64,000 bases of DNA from positions 1 to 64,000 of the forward strand of contig ARYC01016940.1 in the NCBI GenBank assembly GCA_000711775.1, read 5' to 3'. The stretch is from Oxytricha trifallax (Eukaryota > Ciliophora > Spirotrichea > Sporadotrichida > Oxytrichidae). A program made the translations under genes and the position numbers. The notes beneath the pieces were generated by a model, which was not told the DNA's origin, searched no databases, and saw only the letters and a program-made list of their open reading frames with translations. Each line of letters starts with the position of its first letter. Position 1 is the stretch's first letter. This document shows, one piece after another, positions 10,811 through 22,344 of this stretch.

Positions 10811-11509
10811 ATGCATGCCTAGAGATAAAAGCAATTTGCGAGCTTCTTAGACAACTAGAAATCCTCTGAAATAAAGCTGATCACTCTTTAACTTGCTGCA
10901 GCTAATATCAATCAAGATTTGTTGAATGATATTTCTCTCACAAATTACAATGTTTTCTACAAACTTTTGACTGACTCAATCCCTGTATTGAAATTAAAAC
11001 CACCATTGATATTACAAGCCTGTAAGCAACTTATCACTACTATAGAGTTAAAGAAAGCGGAAGTGAAAGATATAGATTGAGAAGTCTTTAGATACGCTCT
11101 TACAATAAATCTTAGCTTATCAAATAGAAAAATTAAGTTTAAGAGAAGAGAATTGATTGAAACAGAGTATTAGATTGCTTAAGATATTGTGATTGATAAG
11201 CTAAGATTGATGCATAAATTAGAACTTAAACAAGGATATAGCCACTTATAGAGAGCCTTGCATCCACAAGCTATAGATGACATAATCAAGAATGCTATGT
11301 TAACAGTCCAATCCCCCCACAAACAAGAAATGAATTTTAATTTTAATTTAATTAGCGGAATCACTTAATATAATAAATAAGAACTCATTCTGATATTATT
11401 GAGACATAATAAAATAGACAATGTATTTAATAACAGCTTTAAATTTTTTTAATGTATTACAAGATTTAATAAATATACAAATCTCTAATTAACAAAAATT
11501 GAAAATTGA
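10811..11509 (+). CDS. Hypothetical protein with one internal TGA
   Basis: The ATG at 10811 opens a frame of 232 codons to TGA 11507-11509, broken only by one in-frame TGA at 11078-11080. Both halves have good coding composition and stay in the same frame (LLNDISLTNYNVFYKLLTDS before; EVFRYALTINLSLSNRKIKF after). This looks like a TGG/CGA-to-TGA-type change, an unremoved IES or readthrough rather than a frameshift. The protein is largely helical, Leu/Lys/Gln-rich, with no signal peptide or membrane segment. I do not recognise a family. It lies head-to-head with the importin-alpha-like gene. Confidence 0.5.
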
Positions 11510-11889
11510 TAATATTTACCAAGATAGCTACTTAGATTTAACTTCAAAATCTTATTTATTTAAATAAATATTTTAGATAATATAGATTATTTATTGATAT
11601 TAATCTGCTAACTCAAACATTAATTTGTCACCTTCGAAAATATTTAATTGAGGCAAAGGAACAGAAATATAGTAGCGGGGTCAATAAAATAAATTAAATA
11701 GTTAGAGAAATCTGCTTGGGACTAATATATCTAATTAACCATTATAAAGGGTGATTTGCAGATAGCTTGCCTTAGTAAAATCTTAAGAATTTAAATTTAC
11801 AAAAGTAATTTTTAAATGAATAATGTAAAATCTAACAAATTAAGGACGATAATCCAGGTAATCTAGCACTCTTTAATTACCATCAATAG

Positions 11890-12742
11890 ATGAGCGAAGC
11901 AGCTTTTCTCAATAAAATTTATACTAAAACAATAAGCAAGTTTCTAAATTAAGCAGAGCCTTCAGACTATAGATCCAGTCATCTCCAAATAACAACTCCT
12001 CACAGTCTTCTGTTTAATTATAATAATAAACCTCATCAAGTTCCATCAATATTAACACACAAACATTCTTTAATGGTAACTAATCAATACCTATGAAAAC
12101 ATAGTATACCACCAAAGATGATAAAACATAAGATACTTTATAGGATTAAAAATATCTTATATATATATATATATATATATTTAAATGATGCCTATAATTT
12201 AAAGCAAACTCTAGCTGCAAATTAGAAACCACAAAATGCAGCAGTATTCGATGTTAAACAGTCTAAGAAAAAGTAAGAAGCTCTTCTCAAGAATTCTGAG
12301 AGAAAGAACGCTCTACCAGAAAATTTAAACATGACGAAAATTTAAAATAACATTGAAAATAAACCCTATTTATAGCTATACTAGTAAAAGAATGGAATGC
12401 TCGAAGGAGACAGAGAAAAAGCAAGTTCTTTAATATGAAATTTAGTACCTTAAAAGGGGTAGTTAAGCAGTAATTTTGGAAATAATTAATCAAACGTGAG
12501 CAAAGATAAAACATTAAATTTGAGGATGGACACGCGCGCTGATTTATTTAAGGAAAGAAGAGTATAACAAGATGGTGGAAGTTATGAAAATTAGAGGAGT
12601 AGAAACTGAAAAAATTAAGCGAAATAATTAAATTTAAAAAATTGATATGATCCACGAAACTCTCAAATTCAGATATGAGTTATAGAGTTTATAGAGGAAA
12701 AGTCTTATTGAAGAAGAAATTGATATTAAGTTATAGTGCTGA
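11890..12742 (+). CDS. Hypothetical coiled-coil protein, frame-interrupted
   Basis: The frame starts at ATG 11890 (MSEAAFLNKIYTKTISKF). It crosses a likely 29-nt intron at about 12080-12108 (GTAACT...CATAG) and continues in charged, Lys/Glu/Gln-rich sequence (KQSKKKQEALLKNSERKN). A frame change near 12420-12530 leads to a strongly helical C-terminal part (RKEEYNKMVEVMKIRGVETE) that ends at TGA 12740-12742. The (TA)n tract at 12159-12182 lies inside the frame and is read as Ile/Tyr, so it may be part of an intron or IES. No family recognised. The likely role is structural, inferred only from the coiled-coil character. Confidence 0.45.
12159..12182. repeat. (TA)n microsatellite
   Basis: About 24 bp of perfect TA dinucleotide repeat within the putative coding region starting at 11890. 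Confidence 0.9.
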
Positions 12743-13554
12743 GATAGAAAAGATTTAAGGAGATAAAATTATTACAATTAAGTATAATTTGAAACATAAG
12801 ATGGAAGATTGATTAATAATCGATAGGAAACTAAAATTTAATTCATTATAATTAATTGATAAATTTTATATGATAATGATGAGCATAAAGTTACTACCTA
12901 ATAGATCTTTTTGATTTATTTCAACTAAAATCAATTATCTACTTGCATCAAGTGGATTAGTTTAATGGTAGATTATCGTGAGTTTCAAACAGAATAGCTT
13001 TTAATATATATTTATTGATTATTCGAGAGTAATTAATATATATTTCAAGAAATTTAATTTATTAATATTATATCATTTATCCTTTAGCATTAATTAAATC
13101 AGTTGAACAACAGGTAATTTTAAATTAATGAGAAAAAATAATTAAACTAGCATAAAAGCACTCAATTAATTAATATGATTCATAACACAAATTAATTCAG
13201 AAAGATTTAATCAAATTTAAATTATTTATTATTAAAATTGCATAAAATTAAATTAAATACATATAAAAAATCAATATATAGTTGAACAAATTGTGTCATA
13301 TTTCTCATCAGAACTTACGAGAAGTTTATTCACTATAATATATTATTTCATTTTCAATAAAATTTAATTCACTACATAAAGTAAATTATGCCTCTGCAAT
13401 TGAACTATATATATATATTAATATTAGTAATTGGGATAAAATCAAACTTATCTCCTTTTTTTATGATTAATATTTTATCATATATCCATAGATCATTTGT
13501 TTTATTCTATTAAATAGAATAAAACTTGAATTAAAAACTATAAAAATTAAGCTT
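12743..13554. other. AT-rich intergenic region
   Basis: No supported gene. A tRNA A-box-like string at about 12958-12972 was considered and rejected (see rejected list). Confidence 0.5.
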
Positions 13555-13627
13555 AAAAAATACGGATTTCCCTACTATAAATGTAATTGATCCAGCATAA
13601 GAAGCATAAGAAAAATCTAAGAGAAGA

Positions 13628-13870
13628 ATGACTTTAAAAGAAATTATGAATCTACCGCCAAAAATAAGGGAAGCAATGAGAAAGTAAATGTTAAATGTAA
13701 ACACTATTGATTCTCAAGAATTGTAGACAGAAGAGGAGTTTAAATCTGATAGTAAATTCCCAATATTATAATAGTATAATTTACATTTGGATCTATAAAA
13801 GGTAGTTATATATAAATTTATAAAATCATAGATTCAGTCAATTAAACAAATAGATCACAGCATTAAAATA
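13628..13870 (+). CDS. Small hypothetical ORF or 5' exon
   Basis: From ATG 13628 the frame reads MTLKEIMNLPPKIREAMRK and continues through a Glu/Gln-rich stretch (SQELQTEEEFKSDSKFP) to about 13800, then into AT-rich run-on. The frame is also open upstream to about 13555 (DPAQEAQEKSKRR), so the true start may be earlier. A GTAGTTATAT at about 13801 could be an intron donor linking it to the gene at 14385. Not recognised; predicted soluble and helical. Confidence 0.4.
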
Positions 13871-14384
13871 TTTTAAACTTCTTTTTAATAACTCTTATTT
13901 CTTGAATATTAAGAATAATAATCTATAAAGAATTTCTTTATTTTTATTTCTTGTTTGTAATTTTTTTCTCCAAATTATATTAAATATTCTAAAAATGTTA
14001 ATACTTTAACTTGTCTAAATTATTAAAAATAGTTAAGTAACTCTTGAAAAGGGCATTTGAAATTTAATTTTCAAATATTTTTTAAATAAATTTGAAATAA
14101 CAAAAACTCATTAAGAATTGAGGATTAAGATAATCTAAAACATTAGACTATAAAATTACTTAATTACACACCATCAGTTGAAAGCAGCAATAATATATAA
14201 ATTGGTAAAAGTTATCTGTAAACAGATTACGACATGTAAACATCAAATCTTAGAATCACAAAAATTTTGGCTCCAAATTAACGTAAAATTTAACAGCTCT
14301 CTCATAAATATCTCCAAGGCTGAGTCAAGACAAGAAAGCCCTTTGAAAGTAGCTAAATGAAACAACCTAAAATCCCTTATTACT

Positions 14385-15439
14385 ATGTTCAAACACGATA
14401 AATATTAATTAAATTTTAATCATAAAGTGAAAACCGAATATCTCAGGAAAAATCCAGATTTAGCAGGCATAGCTAAAGATCATGTTCATCTTTTTGAAGA
14501 AGAAAGTAAGAGATCAATCCCAAAAAAGGATCAACTCAGAAATTAACCTTTACAAGAAAAGTTAAACCTTATTTAGAAGTTTAAGCTATATCCTAAGGAT
14601 ATACTGAATAAGTCAGATAGGGGAGTCCTTTAAATGGAGAAACAGCTATTTATTTCAGATCAGATTAAAATGAATAATCTTAAGAAGCTGCTGCATAAAA
14701 ATGTATCAAAAGTTAACAAATGGATAAAACACAATTTGAGAGGGACCTATCAGCATGAATTTGATTATTTTATGCAAAATGATAAAACAATAGTAGATAA
14801 GAATTCTCTGTAGTATTAATAACTACTGGATGAATAGTATGCAAGAGAGATCCTATACTAGAAATAAGAGGCATCTAAGGGAGGATATGTTGATAAAAAT
14901 ATGAGAGCCATCGATTTGACTCATAGGAAAATAATCAATTATATACTTACTAAGTATTAAGTCAAGAGCATACAGTTTTACCAATATTCGATGAGAAACG
15001 AAATCATAATGACATTAAGTTGCAAGACGTGAAAAAGTTATATTTACAGATATTGAAAGAGCATGAAGAAATAGAGATGAAGCTTAGCATGCTTAAAGAG
15101 AAAAAGTTCAATAAATGGCACTTGATAAATTAGGAATTTAAAAAAAGACAAGCTACAATGGAAACTTATAGTCCTTCACCACAGCTATCCCCTTCAATTT
15201 TTATTTTATTCCCAAGAAATAAGTCTCTTAAAGGCAAAGCCTTCAAAAGTGAATTAAATACTACACACTCGTAAAGCAAATTAAATTTTTCTTAAAATCT
15301 CCAAACTTTTAAAATTCGCTGGAATCAATATCGTCTAAAACATAGAATAGATAATTTACATCAAACGGGAAATTTGGCTCGAAATTTAGAGAATATTTAA
15401 TGGAAAAACTTTAGAAATAAAGGAGCGATGAATTAATGA
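14385..15439 (+). CDS. Hypothetical helical protein, about 350 residues
   Basis: The ATG at 14385 (MFKHDKYQLNFNHKVKTEYL) opens a long frame with charged helical content (LAGIAKDHVHLFEEESKRS). One frame change near 14985-15000 moves reading to the frame containing KKLYLQILKEHEEIEMKLSM. It ends at TGA 15437-15439 after a Ser/Pro/Asn-rich tail (METYSPSPQLSPSIF). Upstream, the same frame is open back to 14178 but is separated by a single TGA at about 14357, so the gene may start earlier. No domain recognised. The central coiled coil and phospho-site-like Ser-Pro motifs suggest a structural or cytoskeletal role only weakly. Confidence 0.52.
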
Positions 15440-15527
15440 CTAAACTTGATAAAAAGCAACAAAATTAGTGAAATAAAAATTACAAATCCATACGCTATGT
15501 TTCTCGCATAAATTTAATTAGTGCTAG

Positions 15528-15806
15528 ATGCTTAAAGATGTTGATAAAGACATTGAAGAATATTAATATTTCTTTGTTAAAAGTTAAAACAGAGAACCGA
15601 AAGTAGATTAAGACTTTCTCTTATAATATTCAGTAAACAGGAGTATAATTTATTTTTATATTATACCAGATGACTTTGACATAAGAAATAGGGAGAAAAA
15701 GCATTTTTCAAAGAATATCGCACTTTGGAAATAATAAGAAATTTATGATGATTTGCATCGCGACTACGCTGCTATGGTGAGGAAATTCAAAATCTTGTAA
15801 AAATGA
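15528..15806 (+). CDS. Hypothetical 92-residue protein or 3' exon
   Basis: ATG 15528 to TGA 15804-15806, 93 codons including the stop. It starts MLKDVDKDIEEYQYFFVKSQ and has an acidic/aromatic middle (FYIIPDDFDIRNREKKHF) and a basic end (RKFKILQK). The preceding gene stops only about 90 bp upstream, so this may be its last exon behind an intron. Unrecognised. Confidence 0.45.
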
Positions 15807-15990
15807 AGTAAAAAAAATTAAACAAACTAAAATCAATAAGAAGGTAAAGGTTATAAATATATACTTGCACAAAAATAGTTTAAAAGTGTATTTTAATTTG
15901 AAAGAATTTAATAATTTCATAATTTAGCTTAGTAAGACTAAAATTAAATTTATTTTTAATTTGATATATAATATTGATTATTAACTAATT

Positions 15991-18900
15991 TCAATCAATC
16001 TCAACTGTTGATTTTCTTAGCAGGCACTACTCTATAGTCTAAACGGTATTTCTTGCAAAAACTTACTCTTCATTTGTGATAACTCCATTAACCCTCATTT
16101 TAAGGAACTCTTATAAACTTCTCTCCACCTTTCTCGCATAAGCCACTATTTATAATTGTTAAACTCCATTAAAAACCTGAAAATATACAAATTAATGAAT
16201 AGACTATTTAACTTTACTTACATTTCATTTTCCCAGTTTATATTCATTAAAGCTCTAATTTCTTTGAACTTAAGCTCATTAACAGTCTCATGACCTTCCT
16301 TCAAGATGCCCTTTATTCTTCCAATTAGTCTCCATACCTACCAGTCCTTAGCCAACTTTTATGTGTATTCATTAAAGAAAGAATACAGTTGTCTCTTTGC
16401 TACTGTATACTCTCTCTCTGGTTTGACATAAATAATTATTAAATAGCTTCGAAGAGTTTAATAATATTAATTTAAATGTGACATCTAATCTTGTAATATA
16501 ATTCTTGAGGAATACATCATAGATCTTAAGCATAAGATTTACGTTTAATCTTTCGGTCATATCAACCCGCATAAGTTCTCTGGCTGCGCTTACTGCTTTA
16601 TAGAATTTCAATGTCTCAATACTCAACTTAAATAAATATTAGATAAACTGGTAATAAAGTGATATATATAAATATACTCAAAATATTATAATTTTCCCAT
16701 TTTTTCCTAGTTCCTACGATTATGCTTGAGAGTCTATTCCAAACACATAACCGCCTCTTTATATCTATCTAATATCATTAAACATGTAGAGATATTGCAC
16801 TATAAATTAAATATAATATTTTATATATTAATTAATTATCATGCTTCACAGTTAGATTCATCAATCGATACTGATGTACCAAATGCAAATATAGCTTGTT
16901 TTAGGTCTTCGAATCTCATGTAGGCACATCCGAGAGTGAACAAAGAATCAGGATAGAGTCTGCTGATTGAAAAGGCTTTCTCATAACTTTCTACACTCTT
17001 TAGGAATTCACCTTATAAATACTGGATTCTTGCCATACTTCTCATGGCTCTTGCAAATTTATGATTTGATACCTCCCATGCTTTCTCATAATAAGTAATA
17101 TCTTTCTTTATGTCTCCTAAAAGACAAAGGATACAATCAATTTAAGTTGATAATCTAATTTAATATTTTAAAGATAGATGCATTTGATAAATGTGTGACT
17201 TCAATAACGTTTCATTAGCTAATTCTTCTGTGAGTGTAGGTCTACCTGCCATAAACATACTCAAAATGCAATTTTCATACAATTCAACTTCTTTAAGTAG
17301 CTCATAAGCACTCACGTAAACTCCTATTTTCTCATAAGCTCTTGCTCGTTCTTTTTATAAATGCCATAAAAGGGGATAACCAGATGCGAAGTAATTCCCA
17401 GATAAGGTTCTTTGTCTCTGTATAAATCGATCATAGTCTAAAGTTGAAGTAGTGCACATTATCAATAAATAAATAAAGTAATTAATTATTTATGTAGTTC
17501 AGTAGTTTTTGTTCTCTACATTTCGTTTCTAGAAATCTGTAATAGAACAGTATAGTAAACAAGCCAATTACTTGAGTTTTCTAGGCATGTGTTAATATAT
17601 GGTCTGAGTAGTCCCATTCTAGTTTCATCTTTAGGGTGAGTTTTAGTTGCATAATTAACATATGCTTGAATGACTAATTGATCCTCTGGAGTGAGAATGC
17701 GTTTCTTAAAGTCACCAAGTGGATCTGTAATTGTTGGGGTTTCATAAAGAATAGTGTCTTCTTCTAGCTTGACATTCTGCTCTTTTCTTTCTTCCTCAAG
17801 CCCAGCTTCCTCGATGCCTACTCCTTCAACATCTTCGTAAGCACTTTTCTTAATCGAAGTATCAATCTTTTATTCCTCCACGTGTGGTGCTTTTATAATT
17901 TAAACCTCTCTATTTTCGACGTCTAAAACTAATTGAGCAATATCAAATTCTTGATATTTTGTACGTCTCCCTAGTCTGCCAGTTAACTTGAGATTTAAGT
18001 TTAAGAGAGTCATTGCTTCTTAATACAAGCTTTGGAATGTTTATATTTATAGACATTTAAGTAACAGTAGGATTGTTCAATTAACAAGTTCACGTATTTT
18101 CATAGAAATAATCAATGAATATGTATAAAATTAAAGCAATAAATTATTAAAGTAAAGTATTTGTTTTTTAGGGAGCTATTTACATTGTCTGAGGAGACAG
18201 CTGCTTAAGCTTCATAATCTTGCTCAAATTCATTAATTTAGGATTCATACCAATTTAATGATTTATCTTTAAGATGAGCCACACATTGATGTCAGCTAAA
18301 TATAAATAATGAATTTGTTAGTATTACACTAATAATTCTATTATTTTACTAATCATGAAGATAGTAAAATCGGGCTCTCCATAAATCTAATTCTTAAAAG
18401 ATTTTTTAATTATCCTATTTGTATCTGTCTAGTACATTTTTTGATCGAGCAGTGCTTCAATTGCATAGAATATAACTAAGAATTGTGTCTTTAGGTATTT
18501 AAATAGTCTTTAATATTATATTTATAAAATAAAATCAAAAGGTAAACTTGTTCACTGCCTTTCTCAAAATAAGCTAACAATTTATCTTATAATTATTAAT
18601 TTTTATTAAACAGTGCATCCATTTCAGTTTCTGGGAGTGGTCCTCCTATTATCAAAGGTGCCTTAGTCTCTGCAACATATAAAGTATAAACACTTGTACC
18701 AGCAACTGATTCTCAAATGTATAAATAAATGACTTATCTTTATAGATCTATTTTCCACTATTCATTTATATATGCTGTAAACTCTCAAAATAAATAAAAG
18801 AGTATAATTATAAGCATAGAGTAATTTACAAAATAAATGCAATTAGAATAGTAATTTAATGCAATTTAAAGAGATGGTATTTATAAAAGCTGAGTAGTTC

Positions 18901-19745
18901 AAAGCGCTAATCAGTCATTTTTTACATCAACTAAGCCAAAAACATCAAAGCTAGGCTAGTATCAGTTTTGGGAGTAGGTAGTCTTGTCGCTAGTACTTTA
19001 GGAGCAACTGTATCTTATTATGTAAATTCTTTCTAAAGCTGTATTGATTTCGCCGCATCTTTCCAAAATACTTGCACCATTAGAAGAAATCTCAATAGTA
19101 ACAGTTGAATTCGTAGAGAGAATACTTTAACTAAGCTGAAGAATTCCAGTCAGTGCTCTGGCCTTTTAGTTTAATATTTGTGTCTGAAATCTTCTGGAAG
19201 AGAGAGGTCAACGTCTGGTCTCTAGAATGGTCATTTCTCTTTCGTAGTAATCATCCTCCGCTGAGTAATCCTCCTGATATCTATTTCTCATTCCTATTCT
19301 GCTGATGGCTGTCAAATATATCTAGAAAAAGAGCTTAGTTTTAGAGCGCAAGAGTGATGCTAGAAAACTAATATACTCATTTTTAAAGCTTATTATATTA
19401 TAATGAATTTACATTTGCAATTATTTTAATGCTTTTAAATCAAATAAAATTATAAAGTATGAACTAAGTTTACAGGATCTCTATTAACTCAGAACATTCC
19501 TTAAATCCAGTGTTTCTCTCCCTATCACTAAACTCTAATATCTTCTCTTTAATTTAATCAAAATTGATCTCCGAATTTACTATTAGGTATTCGTTTAAGT
19601 TTTGCAAGAATTTATATGACAGGACATGTTTCACATAGGTTTTATTATCAATTATTGTTAATAGTTATTGCAAGTATTCAGATTTGCATTCTAAAAAGGC
19701 ATCTGATGGCTAGTTTTATTGTGTTTAAGTTGTTTCTATAATAAA
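15991..19745 (-). CDS. TTC27: TTC27-family tetratricopeptide repeat protein
   Basis: Multi-exon gene for a TPR protein of the TTC27/Emw1 family, conserved eukaryotic proteins linked to growth and wall or RNA-related processes in yeast. Family landmarks in order: an N-terminal helical exon (about 19740-19490); KLTGRLGRRTKYQEFDIAQL (about 17970), matching the family LTGALGKRT...AQL motif; LLGDIKKDITYYEKAWEVSN and RAMRSMARIQYLQGEFLKSV, then LFTLGCAYMRFEDLKQAIFA (about 17120-16930), matching CLLGD...YDKAWELS, RSLA and LGCAYLALEDY. A C-terminal part (QKLAKDWQVWRLIGRIKG) matches the IWRLYA region. A clean 45-nt intron (GTAAGTAAAG...TTTTCAG) lies at 16177-16221, and a possible GC-AG intron or IES lies at 16800-16844. 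The stop is TGA 15991-15993. Exons between 18100 and 19330 are weakly defined, and the first ATG is not certain. Confidence 0.8.
16177..16221 (-). other. 45-nt GT-AG intron in TTC27 gene
   Basis: On the minus strand it reads GTAAGTAAAG to TATTTTCAG. Removing it joins two coding segments in frame near the TTC27 C-terminus. It gives a reference intron size for this organism. Confidence 0.75.
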
Positions 19746-19845
19746 TAATGAAAGTAATACTAATTATAATCCTAAACTTAATAAAATAAAATGATGCATG
19801 AAATAATCCTTAAAGCATGTTTATATATTGATTAGTGAAGAATTA

Positions 19846-21061
19846 ATGAAACTTTATTATTTTATTTCGATTTCTGCCCAATCAAAGAAAGACTTCATTA
19901 TAATTTTATTGCAGTCTATCCTCTCAGATGAACTGAGAGATAAATAAGAAATAAAAAACATTCACATTGACTTGAGGAATGTTAATGGGTGGAATATGGA
20001 AGGAGTAGATTCTTCCTCATATTTAAATAAAACTAATCCTTCAGCAACTTCACCAGAAATTTCTAGAGTATTTTTAGTTGGTGTATCAGCCCATGCTCCT
20101 AGTGGAGGCTTTGGAATGAATACAGGAATCGGTGATTCTTTTAATTTGGCTCATAAAATAGCGTATTACTTCTAAAACTTGAAAAAACTTTCTTAATAAA
20201 AAAAAGACTTAATTATCAGCTATGATTCTGAAAGAAGATACGTAGGAGAAGTCACCAGAGATTTGGCATTGATTAACTATGAGAAAGTATCTTGTTGGCT
20301 AAAAAATTAGATTTAGACAAGTCTTAAGCAGAATCGTTTAATACCATAGTCAAGGATTATGTTCCTAATTTTCTACCATTCTTAGACAAGAAAAAGCTTT
20401 TAAAAGTAGGTATGGATATTGGGCTTATGAAAGCTTAAATGACACATTAGCTATTTTCAAACGTAGAAAATGAAGTGTAAAATTTTCTAGCTTAATCTAA
20501 GAAAAATTCAAAAAAGCTTATGTTTCCTATTTTAGATTTTAGCTACGCATACCCATAAAATAAATAACTGAAATAATAACATGCCTTATTTTCGAGAGAT
20601 AACGATGAATAAGTTGCTTTTACTTCATACTAAGAAGATAACAGTTTAGTTTTAGGAAGACTTCTTCCACATTTGAAATTGATTAACTACTTCACTTCAA
20701 TAAAATAGCATTGATAATGAGAAAATTATTAGTTTGAGGCAGCTTTTCACATAACTGTGTTTTACTCATAAGTAATCTCTCAATTTTATTCAAATAATCA
20801 GTAATAACTTGAACAAAAATTATGTTAATATGTAACAGAAAAGTAAGCATAATAGATTTACCCGGAGTCTCGAGAGAAAATATAATTATGATATAATAAG
20901 TAACAGATCACTATCAAGAATTATTATTAATACATAAAAGTAAAATGAATTAGATTAGCGTACACTTTGATTAAGCAGATTTATAAAGATTGCAGAATTT
21001 ATACAACGATATAGTTGTATTAGTTTATCATGGAGATGGGCATTTGGTTTAAGCTATTTGA
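19846..21061 (+). CDS. FAD-dependent aromatic hydroxylase-like protein lacking N-terminal half
   Basis: Resembles the PHBH/phenol-hydroxylase class of flavin monooxygenases. The second FAD/NAD-binding motif is clear at about residues 74-100: VFLVGVSAHAPSGGFGMNTG, with GIGDSFNLAHKIAY right after it, matching the family GD(A)AH...GGxGMNTGxxDxxNLxWKL pattern. The family Asp of GD is Ser here. A SYDSERR motif follows, as in family YExERR. The C-terminal part has GRLLPHLKL and a final VVLVYHGDGHLV, like the thioredoxin-like domain of this class (G..aPh..L; lvRPDGhvA). The frame starts at ATG 19846 and has shifts near 20290 and 20715-20960, ending at TGA 21059-21061. The usual N-terminal Rossmann GxGxxG region (about 170-250 residues) is absent upstream. 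The gene is either truncated or its first germline segments lie elsewhere. Confidence 0.72.
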
Positions 21062-21846
21062 TTATTATTAATTATTTCTTTATAAATCATTCTTTTTATA
21101 AAATTGTTTACAAATTAATTAGAAATTCTAAGATAAAATTAACTTACTTGATTCATTCCTTCATTAATCAAATTAATAATTAATTTTATAACTAATTTAA
21201 AATGAAAAAAAATCTAAATTTATAAGTGACAGTAAAGTTGCAAAGTAATCACCTCCTCCATTAAATGAAAAGTACTTATTCTTCTATCTCTAACAAGCAT
21301 AAAATTAATTTTATTATATAGAAATAGAAATAGACACAAAGATCAAATTAATTAGAATAAAAATAATTTAGAAAAAACTAAAACTTATTACTTCCTCATA
21401 AAAAAGAAGGAAGACATACATTTTGAGAATAATTCTAGCTTCAGTTAGAGCAACGCTGGTGGAGGTTAAAACGATCAGACACTCACAAATATTATATAAA
21501 GCACATAATATAAGAACAATAATAGGTTATTCAGTGATTAAGACATTAAAAATTCTATTATACGGGAGGAATAACTTAGATAGGAGATTGAGGAGTGGAT
21601 TAATAAGTTTAAAAATAGATAAAAAAACAGCACAAATAATTATTAAAATGGGATTAATATCAATAATAATTTGAGGAATAATATAATTAGAATAGCATTG
21701 ATCTTGATGGGTTGATGCCACTGTGAGCCAGCAATGAGATAAGTGTCAAACCTGAATTATTAACAATTTAATAGCAATAAAATAGGGATATAATAATATA
21801 TAGTAGTAATATGATTTGAATATGTTTTTTTTAATTATTAACTTAT
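21062..21846. other. AT-rich intergenic region
   Basis: No gene that I can support. Open frames on both strands at about 21420-21720 overlap each other and have low-complexity Ile/Leu-rich translations. Confidence 0.5.
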
Positions 21847-22257
21847 TCAATAAAATACACTGTTTAATTCAAATTAATCAATCTAGAATAACCTAATGTC
21901 TCCTTCTTATATAATCCCACTATCAACTTTAAGTTAAAATTCCCATAAAATATCTTAATAACAAGATTTTTTTATGAATTTTATAAGGCTATCATAAATT
22001 ATTGCTAAAAATTAAAAAGTAAATTCAAGACCTATTATCAGAATTTTTAAGATAAACTTAACTAATGAACTGAAATTGTCTTCTAAAAATCTGAATTTAC
22101 ATAATCTCAGTTGTCCTTCGATAAAACTCTCCTCATAAAAATCAGGGAGGAGGAGATTCTCAAATGTCTCACTTTGGAACTCTCTGACATTATCTGAAGT
22201 AACCTAGTGAAATAATAAGAGAAAAACAAGAGAAGTATTATTTTTATTGAGTATCAT
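21847..22257 (-). CDS. Small secreted protein with signal peptide
   Basis: A single 137-codon frame from ATG 22257 to TGA 21847-21849. The N-terminus MILNKNNTSLVFLLLFHQVT has a short polar start, a hydrophobic core and a plausible cleavage site near residue 20. It is followed by a mature part rich in Glu/Phe/Asp (FENLLLPDFYEESFIEGQLR). Residues about 60-95 are hydrophobic (ILIIGLEFTFQFLAIIYDSL) and could be a membrane segment, an intron or an IES. The C-terminus is polar (EGDIRLFQIDQFELNSVFY). No family recognised. It may be secreted or membrane-anchored. Confidence 0.5.
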
Positions 22258-22344
22258 ATGTTAGTTTAAAATATCTTAATCTGAATTTTATATGATTAAA
22301 TAAAATCTATTAATATCTAGTATTAAGTTAGCAGTCCTATAGAA

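Noticed and set aside
12948..13000. tRNA gene candidate (GGATTAGTTTAATGGTAGATTA)
   Set aside because: The A-box-like string is good, but there is no B-box GGTTCGAATCC at the right distance, no acceptor stem pairing and no plausible anticodon arm.
18900..19330. SNARE-like helical ORF (GASILERCGEINTALERI)
   Set aside because: Heptad spacing looked SNARE-like, but there is no zero-layer Gln/Arg in place and no membrane anchor. The position suggests poorly resolved TTC27 exons or introns.
21423..21721. Overlapping ORFs on both strands
   Set aside because: Both are Ile/Leu/Asn-rich low-complexity translations of AT-rich spacer, and neither has a domain or splice context.
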